Source of the DNA: Proales similis
Lineage: Eukaryota > Rotifera > Eurotatoria > Ploima > Proalidae
NCBI GenBank assembly: GCA_019059635.1
Contig: JAGVRJ010000009.1
Location: forward strand, 1,335,001 to 1,399,000
Length of the DNA stretch: 64,000 bases
Direction of reading: 5' to 3'
Part shown: positions 10,801 through 19,151 of the stretch, piece after piece
Layout: the number at the start of each line of letters is the position of its first letter
Position numbering within the stretch: the first letter of the stretch is position 1
The notes under the pieces: model-generated
What the model saw: the letters and a program-made list of their open reading frames with translations, nothing else
Databases searched by the model: none
What the model was told of the DNA's origin: nothing
Program-made: the position numbers and the translations under genes

Positions 10801-12710
10801 CTCTCAGCTCGTCCTTAATCGACCAGGTCAGGCTGTTGTCGAGCGTTTCAAGCCGGTTGTACTGATGGCCCACTTGAGCGTCGCCTTGGTCGCTGGCCAC
10901 TTGCTGAACATCGCCCGACATCGCCTGGTCTCTGATCGCTTGCATATTCAACAGATTCTCTTCTTCGTACCTGCGCAGCAGCTCCTGAACGAACGTGCCG
11001 TTTATTTTCGTGTTGAAGCACTCGTCCAGATCCTTGCAGTCGACCACATGAATGTGCATTTGCTCGACCCGATGCGCCTGCGCGTTGCACTGAACAAGCG
11101 CTCTCGAGGCGAGCTCACAAGTCCAGTTTTGTGAGCATTGAGTCGGCACCAGAAGGAACGTGTCAGGCACTTTGGGTTTGATCACTTTGGTCGACAGCGT
11201 AATGGCCAGACGGGGATCGTCTCTGAGACTCACTTGGACCAAATAGTCGCCGACGTCCTGGCTCTTGTAGTCCACAATGAGCAAATAGCAATAGTGCTCA
11301 AACGGCCTGTTCTGTATGCAGGCGCCCACGTGTCTGCTGGACAGGTCGGTCGGGTCTTCGACTTTTAGCTCTTGCTTGTTCATGAACCAAGTGAAGTCGA
11401 CCGATCCGGACGCCTGAAAGTAAATGTTTATTTTCAGAAAGCTTGTGTGCTCAGTCACACCGGTGTAGTCGACGCTGATGGCGCTCTTTGGATCATAGCG
11501 CAAGAACGGCTCTTTGGCAAAGAAGACAACGTGCTCGACCGAAGAGAACTTCACCTCCGGCCCGTAGCTTATCTCGCAGCGGATTGTGCTTCCGTTGATT
11601 GTCACACTGTCGAACAAAATCGACTTGCTGAACAAATACATTTCGTTGTTGTTCGACAGGCATTTGCTTCTGTCTTGCGGGTTTATGGCCAACGAGTGAG
11701 CGGACGTGCTGTTCGAGTAAAAGTTTATGTCGTAGTTCATGTCGTCGCAGCCGACCATCGAATAGCAGGTGAAGTTCAGTGACTGGCCCTTTCTGACCAC
11801 AAGTGCCACCTGGTTGCCGATCGGCACCAGTTCGGCGTTGTCCGGCGCCTTCACGTCTATTTTGGTGCTGAAGCTGCGTCTGTGCAGTTCGTATGATTGT
11901 GTGTCGAGCGTGTTTTTGTAAGAGCCTCTGCACTCGAATGATTGAAATGCTTGTTCCAGTTTGCCGTAGAAGCCGATCTCTGGATCATAGTTGAGCTAAA
12001 CGACCAGCAACGAGTCGTATTAACAAGCAAAGTTGCCCTCGTCAAGTTTAAGCGCAATTACCAGCTCGGCGTTTTGAGTCTCGTTGACCTGCACGGCCGG
12101 ATGAAGCGCTCGGCAGGGAATTCTGAACGGAATGCGTAGCTTGTAGAATACCACACATTTGGGCAGCGACTGGTGCATTGGACAGTTGAGAAACAGCTTT
12201 CCGTTTCCTTCGGTTGGCTCAAGTTCAAAACGAGTAAAATTGAATGAGCCCTCATTTGGTGCACCCACCCGGGTAGAAGTAAATGTACCAGCTGGTCGTT
12301 TCGGTCTGGCCTTGACTGTCCATTGACGAGCACGTGTACCTTCCGGTCATTTCACTTTTCAATGGCGCGTCAAGTTGCATGCGAATGGTTTTAGGGCCCA
12401 CTCGACCGCTTTGCTCGGCCGGAAGCTTTATTTCGTTGAAGCTCAGACCGGAGAAGGTCATGTTCAAATCGAGTGTGTCCGGACCGCTTGAGCAAGTTAA
12501 CACAATCGGCTTCGATGCAGCCGGCTGGTTTTCAAGGTTGACTATGTAAACGCCGGGCTGGTAAATTTCAATGTTCTGATCGTTGTCAATCTTCATGCGG
12601 GGCTTGGCTCGATCGGCGTTGGCCAGCTCGAGTAAAGACACCAACAGCATCGTGCAGACCAGCATATTGAAGAGAAGAGAAGAACTGTTTGCCGACGTCT
12701 CTGATCGCAT
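4850..12710 (-). CDS. Receptor tyrosine kinase, VEGFR/PDGFR (PVR) type
   Basis: Ten exons: 12710-12269, 12207-12062, 11995-9733, 9643-9374, 6655-6530, 6467-6103, 6045-5975, 5905-5753, 5690-5585 and 5518-4850. All phases agree, giving about 1536 residues. An N-terminal hydrophobic signal is followed by about 850 extracellular residues rich in N-glycosylation sites and Ig-like domains (last one with LDCNSEGRP...DSGVYEC). The TM segment is near residues 860-885. The split kinase has [25 protein letters not shown] (Lys replaces the usual Arg), [17 protein letters not shown] and [10 protein letters not shown]. The C-tail has repeated YLQP/YMQP motifs that could bind SH2 domains. A 66-residue insert separates the Gly loop strand from the catalytic-Lys strand. 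Family role: growth-factor signalling at the cell surface. A minus-strand AATAAA at 4741-4746 follows the stop. Intron 4 (2.7 kb) hosts an antisense GPCR. Confidence 0.94.
6656..8053. other. Proximal part of RTK intron 4 / upstream region of nested GPCR
   Basis: This 1.4-kb stretch is intronic for the minus-strand RTK and lies 5' of the plus-strand GPCR, so it must hold the GPCR promoter. It contains short poly-T and CT-rich runs (7329-7348, 7780-7800) and no supported exon. The open frames present start at non-ATG codons or look non-coding. Confidence 0.6.
8054..9379 (+). CDS. Class A-like GPCR, single exon, nested in RTK intron
   Basis: A 441-residue uninterrupted frame starts at ATG 8054. 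About 45 N-terminal residues carry an N-glycosylation site (NMS), then seven hydrophobic segments follow. TM1 is near [23 protein letters not shown]3 ends in SLDRC rather than DRY, and the second extracellular loop holds N-glycosylation sites and a Cys (LSECGP). TM7 ends without a clear NPxxY, reading [16 protein letters not shown]. This is the general layout of invertebrate FMRFamide/peptide-type receptors, but the ligand cannot be inferred. The stop codon (9377-9379) lies 3-6 bases inside RTK exon 4 on the other strand. The first downstream AATAAA is at 9649-9654, so the transcript probably covers that whole exon. Confidence 0.85.
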   Translation: MLNEEELWRILKMYNMSDLVDDSPVSSTLSPQAIQQELNDNSWDYMTELVVIALIGALTFPANVFMLTFYARKGIRNRRQKRSLAARESPVSNSFNAYMIEICSFDTIIVAYLIVNTLFSFMYYLKKSRYESVFDVSNFTCKFFIYVLRISGAMSNYLVVLLSLDRCLLLIWRHEPDPDASFRVCFNSKYLSIFLLCICTIANVFRLELLNLNQKPPQTNSSSNPIIALLHKEMRNLTQGKLSECGPSAVSFSLGDKTDALLWSMIIYNIIFSIIPSVLSLTLFIYIRHRQSALMKRIDFICELMSHRKRADDNNDTQYFCDEAVESEPKWLLQLSNIDDKRRRVLNNFCLTRSEVEFLKTCTPCMAFSLAHFFLIFPYSLMETINQYRPNLTFIFVLQYMTYVRYLFYCCKFYLLVIVSFRFRCEIGLSSIESRDNRTNL

Positions 12711-14037
12711 TCTGCATTAACTTATCTGATGATCTTGCACCTAAACCATCCAGACGTGCTGGAGAGCGAGTCGCTTTCTAAACACAGACAGAATCGAAGC
12801 TGATTATAGTAATAATTAAAAAGCCGAGCGTAAATAAATCCGAGCAGCAATCAGAACTGGAGCGCGTCTAAGAAGTAGAAGCAGCAATTAATCATGAGCC
12901 GCTGCTGTTGCTTAACAGGTTGCATTAGACGATCGAACTGGTGAAGAAAAGAGCCGAACGAAGAGAGGAAAGCGATCGCAGAAGGAGAGGGTCGAATGAA
13001 GTCTGGGCCAAGCGCAATACTCAAATTATGATAATTTTTCATCCGTGGCCTACTCAAACGGTTTAACGTTGTAACGACACATTGTTGTTCACCTTGGGCC
13101 AGCTTGCATTCGAAATTGCCTTTATCTTTGCACAGAGAGAGAGAGAGCCTCAAGTGCAAGAGCCGGAGAGAGAGACCGACAGAGTGAGATAGAGTGAAGC
13201 ACGCCAAAGTATACTTGAATTCAATTGGCCCAAGAAATTATGCTATTGACATGAATCATTTTAACTTGAAGCCCGGCTTTCAAATCATAATTTTTCGCTT
13301 TTTTTTTCTCTCTCTCTGAAATATTGGGCCCAATCATTTGCCCAGTGTCGGTATAGACCGCCGTCTCGCTTGTTGTTCGCTATTTAGTGCGGCTCATTCG
13401 AATTGAGTGCAAATTTGCATTTGCCGTCGTCGTCGTCGTCTATCGTAACCCAGTTTTACAACCTACTCTGTTCTATGCTCATAATTTCATGTGCGACTTC
13501 ACTCAACAGGCGGTCTAGGTCGCTCTTAATGCTCGAACAGTGGACAAGCACAGCATCGGCAATTATTCGCCTTGAGACCAGCTGCCTTAGTTCAAATCGA
13601 GTCAAGCGATCATCGACTGAGGCCAACACTTCTACTCTACCTGCATTCTACATGGTTATTTTTTTCTTCAACTCGTTTGGGCAGAAAAAGCGCAGCAGGT
13701 TGGAAAGGGGGTCAGAGAGAAAAGCATTGAGGTTGAGATTTCTTATTCAGCCGTAGATCGTAAATGGCATCACCGCCTTCTATTTACTAGGAGAGAAAAG
13801 ATTTGAGATAAAAGAGCGAAGCTTTGCAGTATTTAAGAGTTTTATCAACACGCTGATCCAAGCAAGAAGGCAAATGACGTTAAGCAAATGTTGATTGGAT
13901 GTTTGTTTTGTCCTTAAGGCCCAGTTAAGCCTGCGTCTATGCGGATTATGTCTTGTCGTGCTTGAAGACAAGATAAATTGGTTAATCATCTATTCCGGCT
14001 CGATGTGATTAACGTTTTCGATCGTGTTGTATACCAA
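12711..14037. other. Intergenic region upstream of RTK and the small GPI-type gene
   Basis: This divergent region separates the RTK start (minus) from the small secreted-protein gene (plus). It has GA/CT-rich runs near 13135-13145 and 13305-13320 and a (GTC)n-like run at 13422-13440. No exon with family similarity was recognised. Confidence 0.55.
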
Positions 14038-14484
14038 ATGCATCAATCAACTGTTCTGGCTTGCGTGGCCTTTTTCTCGCTTCTTTTCGGCTTGTCACGC
14101 GGCCAGTGCAACTGTGTGGCCGGATATTGCATATTTGATTGCGCCATTCATGGTACTTATCGGAAATCATGCAACAGCCGGAAGCAGTGCCAAGGTTTAG
14201 AAACAGTCCTAGAAAAGGAAAAGACAGCCCCTAAGCTGCTTACGGCCAGACCAACAAGTGAAAGAGGTCGCAGTCTAGACACCATTCAGAGCAAACAGCC
14301 GAAGCAAGAGGCATCGAATGAAACGATTGACATTGACGGACTTTTATTGAGTTTGGAGCAAAACGAACGAAGAACAGTGTCACACACGCGGCACAATGGC
14401 GCCCTCAGACTAAGACTTCTGACAGATACATCGATATCAATGTTAATTTTAACGCTAACGATCATGGTAATAACAATGACCTAG
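14038..14484 (+). CDS. Small secreted Cys-rich protein, probably GPI-anchored
   Basis: A 148-residue frame begins at ATG 14038. It has a convincing signal peptide (LACVAFFSLLFGLSRG) and then a short Cys cluster, CNCVAGYC-FDC-SC-QC. A long hydrophilic Lys/Glu/Thr-rich stretch carries one N-glycosylation site (NETI). A hydrophobic C-terminus (SMLILTLTIMVITM) ends at the stop without a basic tail, as in GPI-attachment signals. I do not recognise the family. Its stop overlaps the stop of the GPCR on the opposite strand. The in-frame sequence upstream starts at TTG and is not preferred. Existence as a gene is inferred from the signal/anchor pairing. Confidence 0.55.
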   Translation: MHQSTVLACVAFFSLLFGLSRGQCNCVAGYCIFDCAIHGTYRKSCNSRKQCQGLETVLEKEKTAPKLLTARPTSERGRSLDTIQSKQPKQEASNETIDIDGLLLSLEQNERRTVSHTRHNGALRLRLLTDTSISMLILTLTIMVITMT

Positions 14485-16016
14485 AAAAACAGATTCGCTC
14501 TTGAACGTCTCACATTGGTTGAATTTTTTCTAAACAAATTGTTCCAATGGTCGACAATGCTCTTCTTGCATTCTTTCCAGATCGCCTTGGTCTCGTTTCT
14601 GAACGTCTTGCCGCTCAGCGAGTAGAGAAAGAAGTTGGAGCTGTGGTTCAGGTACTGAAGAATCTCGGCGATCGCTTTGAGCAAGTCCATTTTTATTGCG
14701 ACCTTGTCTGTCTCGGACAGTTCGTAAACCGCTATTTTGGTGTCCATGCCCTCCTGGCTCTGTGCATCAATGTGCATGCCCATTGAACTGCTCTGCTCTC
14801 CCAGCAGTACCAGCGGAGTGAGCGAATAGTAGACAATTTGCAATATGACCATGGGCATTGAGAATATGCAGAACGAAATGTTCAACACAACCAGCATGAG
14901 TGTGACTCGGGTGTTGAGTCGGCGGCCAAAGTTGGACGAGCGTTCTTTTTTGTTGGTGGCGTCTAGACGAAATTTTGTGCCAAAACTTTCACTGGGCGTT
15001 GGCGAAGGCGATGGTTGAAAAGGCTCGATCTCGTCCAATATCTCCGGTCTACTCAGCAGCAGCTGGTCTGGTTTAGCTGCTCGTTCAATGAAGCTTGTTG
15101 TCTTGCCGCTCTTCTCCTGCACATTCAGTTGGTTACTGAGCGCAGACAAGGTTGTCAAAATGCTGGCTCGCTGCTGCTGCTGCACGGTGCCGGGCTTGAA
15201 TTCTTCAATGTTTGTCTGCATCGAAGAGACCGAACGCTGCTTGCTCAGCAGTTTGCCACGATTTTCCAGCTTCGGCAGTGAGAAGGTGTGGCGTTTGAAC
15301 TGCTTGAGTTTATGGCTCTCTTCGGCCGCTTTGAACAAGTAGCGAATAATTGAAATGTTGAATATGGTCAACAAAATCGACGGAATGAACGAATATATTG
15401 AGGCATCAATGTAGAGCCAATAGCGTTCGTAGAAGCTGCTCCAAACGACATCAATGCAGATGGGAACCGGCTTATGCTCGAATAACTCGTGCTCGTGATC
15501 AAAGTTGCTGTTTGAAGTGTTTTTTGCTTGGTCTAGAGAATAGAGCGTCTGCTTGGACGGCCAATACACATCGGGTGTCTCAAGTGAATGAGTGAACAAA
15601 AAGTGGCAGTTTATGAAAGAGCAGATAAAGAGCGACACGCAAATGTTGACCTTGAACCGGCTGCGTCTGGTGATGCGGTTTATTGGCCGCCAGACTGCGT
15701 AGAAACGCTCGGCGGTCATGATCACAATGATGAACACGGACAAGTCGGCGAATGTGTACAAAAAGAACGGCACCGACTTGCACGTGATTTGGCTGAGCGC
15801 AGTGGGCGCCATCGACGGCTCGATTGAATGCAGCCACAGTGTGCTCCCTCCGAGCACCAGCACGGCGATGTCGACCAGACCAAGCAAGGCCATGTATTTG
15901 CTTGTCAGATTGGTGCGAATTCGCCGCATCACGATCACCGAGATGGTGTTGAGCACAATTCCCATCAGCAAGAGCAGTGGCAGTACGAACACTCTTAGGT
16001 AGTAGCTGATCAGCAT
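14481..16016 (-). CDS. Class A GPCR, FMRFamide/neuropeptide-receptor-like
   Basis: The frame runs from ATG 16016 to 14481 (about 511 residues) and continues open upstream, so a further 5' exon is possible; an acceptor-like tttctggctgtag lies just 5'. TM1 is VFVLPLLLLMGIVLNTISVI with the conserved Asn. TM2 has the Asp in LGLVDIAVLVLGG. TM3 ends TAERFYAVWRP, the (D/E)R(Y/F) motif. A third intracellular loop of about 160 residues is Ser/Gln-rich. TM7 reads LNHSSNFFLYSLSGKTFR, the form found in FMRFamide-receptor-like proteins (NSSxNFxxY). Role inferred: neuropeptide reception. A minus-strand AATAAA (14343-14348) lies inside the convergent small gene. Confidence 0.87.
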   Translation of the reverse strand: MLISYYLRVFVLPLLLLMGIVLNTISVIVMRRIRTNLTSKYMALLGLVDIAVLVLGGSTLWLHSIEPSMAPTALSQITCKSVPFFLYTFADLSVFIIVIMTAERFYAVWRPINRITRRSRFKVNICVSLFICSFINCHFLFTHSLETPDVYWPSKQTLYSLDQAKNTSNSNFDHEHELFEHKPVPICIDVVWSSFYERYWLYIDASIYSFIPSILLTIFNISIIRYLFKAAEESHKLKQFKRHTFSLPKLENRGKLLSKQRSVSSMQTNIEEFKPGTVQQQQRASILTTLSALSNQLNVQEKSGKTTSFIERAAKPDQLLLSRPEILDEIEPFQPSPSPTPSESFGTKFRLDATNKKERSSNFGRRLNTRVTLMLVVLNISFCIFSMPMVILQIVYYSLTPLVLLGEQSSSMGMHIDAQSQEGMDTKIAVYELSETDKVAIKMDLLKAIAEILQYLNHSSNFFLYSLSGKTFRNETKAIWKECKKSIVDHWNNLFRKNSTNVRRSRANLFF

Positions 16017-16613
16017 TTCCTTGGCGGCTTTTTCTCTTTTTGTCGCACAGCCAGAATTGTGTCTACAGCCAGAAATGAAAAAGTGGTCATGAACTAATGA
16101 GAATGACTTTGGCGCAAGAAATCGCTTCTTTAAATGCCATTCGGCAATAAGAATCACTGGATTAGCGAGATCCGATGCAAAAGCTTGACACTTGAACAAC
16201 AGAATCGTATAAAAATCTTATCAGTAATTAGACTTTTCAATTTTTGAATGGCGCATGTTCAGGGTTAAAGGCGACCGGTAATCGGCTTTGTTAGGATTCC
16301 AGCCAGCGCTCAACAGTCAGCAAAAATGCGATTTTTTCAATTACCGCCGCGAGAATTATCAGAGGAAGCAGAGAGGGCTGACTGGCGGCCAAAAATGACG
16401 TCAAAGCGCAGCGAGGAGAAAATTAGCGAAACCCTGGCAACAGCTGTGAACACATGCGAATTTAGTTTTGAATGTTGCGACTGAGATCCAATGTCAGCCT
16501 GAAATAGTTCGAACTTTTCGGATTCTCATCTGAGTTAGGTGAAACCCATCTGAGTATGGAGTCAGAGTTGATGGCCTAATTGAGCGCAGATTTAGAGCAT
16601 TTAGATTGCGAGA

Positions 16614-17594
16614 ATGACGGAAATAAAAGTAAACGGAACAGAGCTGATCGACATCGAAAAGCAATCCAAACAACTTGATAAAGTAGCTGATCGCCGCCGC
16701 CGACTCGCAAAGCACAGATCGAATTGATAAGCTCTTAAAATAGGAAATTGCGGATGAGTTGATCGACGACGACGAGCTGGACGACATTCCGGCGCACATT
16801 CGCGAGGCTCGACTCAACGAGCTGCGAATGAAAGCGCGCGAGCTCGAATACGCTCAACAGCACAAGCACGAGATTTACAAAGAGATCGGCGAGCAGGAGT
16901 TTTTAGATGTGACTACCAAGAATAAGAAGAGTGTGGTTCACTTTTTCCACGACGATTTCAGACGCTGTGACATCATGCACGCGCATCTGCAGGTAATTGA
17001 TCCAAGTTGTAGACTCGGCTCGAAATTGGGCTAAGCGCTGAACAAAGAAAATAGCGGCAAAATATTCGGACGTCAAGTTTGCCAAGTTGAATGTGGAAAA
17101 GGCGAAATTCTTTGTGAACAAGCTCAGCATTCAGGTTCTGCCAGCCGTGCTCTGCTTCGAGCAAGGCATTCTCAAACACAGGTAGGCGGGCAGAGTGCAG
17201 CAGTCTTTGAGATTTGGCAATAATCTGCATAAATTCAAGGATAATCGGATTCGACCAGCTCGGCAGCTCAGACAACTTTGCGACAAAAGAGCTGGAGAAA
17301 AAGCTGTGGCGCTTGGGTGAGTAAACTGAATAGTGCTCAAGAGAGATAGAGAGTCAGATTAGAATGAGAAGCGAGAGAGAAAGAGAGAGAGAGAGAAAGA
17401 AGGCAAGAGAGGGAGCGAAATGAGCTATGCGGGAAAAAATTGTTTGCCATTTAATGAGAACAATCAATTGTTAAGGATTCCTCAAACGGCCCGATGACGA
17501 GGACGACGAAGGAGACGCCGAAGAGTTGGAGAGCGAGAGTCGATCAACGCGCAACCTAAAATCCACTCAACTAAATGACTCCGATTCTGATTAA
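16614..17594 (+). CDS. TXNDC9: TXNDC9 (ATP-binding-protein-associated thioredoxin-like, phosducin-like)
   Basis: Five exons: 16614-16682, 16744-16992, 17048-17181, 17240-17316 and 17476-17594, giving 215 residues (human 226). An N-terminal helix with acidic DDDELDD is followed by RLNELRMKARELEYAQQ. The thioredoxin-like domain reads VVHFFHDDFRRCDIMHAHL, then KFAKLNVEKAKFFVNKL, IQVLPAVLCFEQG and IIGFDQLGSSDNFAT. It ends in an acidic Ser/Asp tail. As in the family there is no CxxC redox pair, only a single Cys in FRRC. TXNDC9 binds the CCT/TRiC chaperonin and modulates actin/tubulin folding. AATAAA is at 17648-17653. Exon 3 uses the acceptor before AAAATAGCGG because it restores HLQKIAAKYSD in phase. 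Confidence 0.93.
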
Positions 17595-19151
17595 TTATCT
17601 CCAGTCCAGGCGCATTTGCATGAACAAGATTATGACAATGATGTTGAAATAAACCTGATATTTAATACAAGGCACGCTTGTGTGATTTAAAAATTCAATA
17701 ACTTAGAACGGTTGCGCCTGCCTTGTGTGCTATCTATGCGCAGTCTGCACACTATTTTTCAAATAGCCCGAGGATGTCGTCTGGCTTCACTTTGGCAACA
17801 CGCAACATTTTAAACAGATTAAATGCTCGGCAAAAATCAATTTCTTCAATTTCTGACTAATTAAGAACGCCACTCAGAGAATGAGGGAATTTAAGACGCA
17901 AATGTACGCTTAAGGAAAGATTAGGAACAAACCGCCTTCCTTTTTCTCTCTCTCTTTCTCTCTGGCTCTCTTGATCTTTCTCACTCGAATTATCTCTGCC
18001 GCTGCTGGGCTCAAATGAACCGTTTTAGAATTGCATGTCTGGCTGGCTGGCTGACTGGCAATTGATATTGTATAGAACCCTGTAGAGACGAAGGCCACAG
18101 AGCCAGGCATAAAATGGCCTCATATAAAAAGAATTGGCGAGATGCTGCTGCGCTTAAATGCCTATTCCTAGCAGATGAAATTAAAAATAAAGATAATAAA
18201 TTTGGGCGCGGTTCGTTTTGACTGAAGATATATCTTGCTGAGAATAATGCTGCGCTTGCTCACTCGTTCTTGAATGAAACGCGCCTTGACTTGAATCGTT
18301 TGTAATTAATTTTGCCAAGAACCATTCAATCGGTTCATGCTTCCTTCTCCTTTTCGATACAAATTGCAAGGGCAGTCTGGAAGGAAATTGAATGTTTAAT
18401 TAGCTGAATGTGTCACAGAACACAGCGTCACATATTGGGCCTCGGCTCTAATAAAATCCAAAGAGTTTCGTTTTAATTCGCGCCAGCGCCTTCTTTGTCG
18501 TAGTTATTATTTGTACTAGTTGCCGCTCGTGCGGAAGTGATCCTCATGGATCAGAGTTGGTGTAAATAAGAAATGAGGAAAAATAAGACCAAGCGGTGGG
18601 CAACGAAATGGCGAATGAAATTGAATAGAATGAGGCATGTTATCTGATGGGAACCGAAAAGAGGCAAAACGGCGGCTCGCACACAAGTAGAGGAAGGGCA
18701 CGTCTTGAATGATCGTTTTTTGCAACTCGTGACGTTCTTGAAGACGTGTCGGAATTGGAAAATTAAATTGCAAATGCGACTGCGGCGCTGGCTAGGCTTC
18801 CAATTATCTTCAAGCCAATATACGAGGCCCACAATTGAGATAGAGCTTGAAAGGGTGCGCTCTATTATCCACAAGGCGTCAACAGGCGTCGACGATTATG
18901 GACTGGAATCAAGCGAACAGTTTTGAACAATTAGAGGAATTGATTTATTGTTGTAAAACCTTGAACAATCTGCTCATTGCGGCCGTTTAAGAAGAGCCAA
19001 TTGAGAAACAAACATCGACGACGAGCCATTCCGACACTGCGATGTAGCAGCAAATTGCAGACAAAACGCAGTCACGCACACAGAGGACATTCACAGACAG
19101 ACGCAGAACACAAACGAATCTGTTTTATTTACAACTTGGCTGCAAATGGAA
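17595..19151. other. Intergenic region between TXNDC9 and the LRR-like gene
   Basis: It contains 3' flanks of two convergent genes, including a minus-strand AATAAA near 19123-19130 for the gene at 19152-21671. CT-rich runs occur at 17940-17965. Short open frames here show no domain or codon pattern I can support. Confidence 0.55.

Noticed and set aside
12255-12268. Apparent +1 frameshift between RTK Ig exons 1 and 2
   Set aside because: A 61-bp intron (12268-12208, gtgggt...ccgaag) joins the two in phase 1, giving [11 protein letters not shown], so no frame break is needed.
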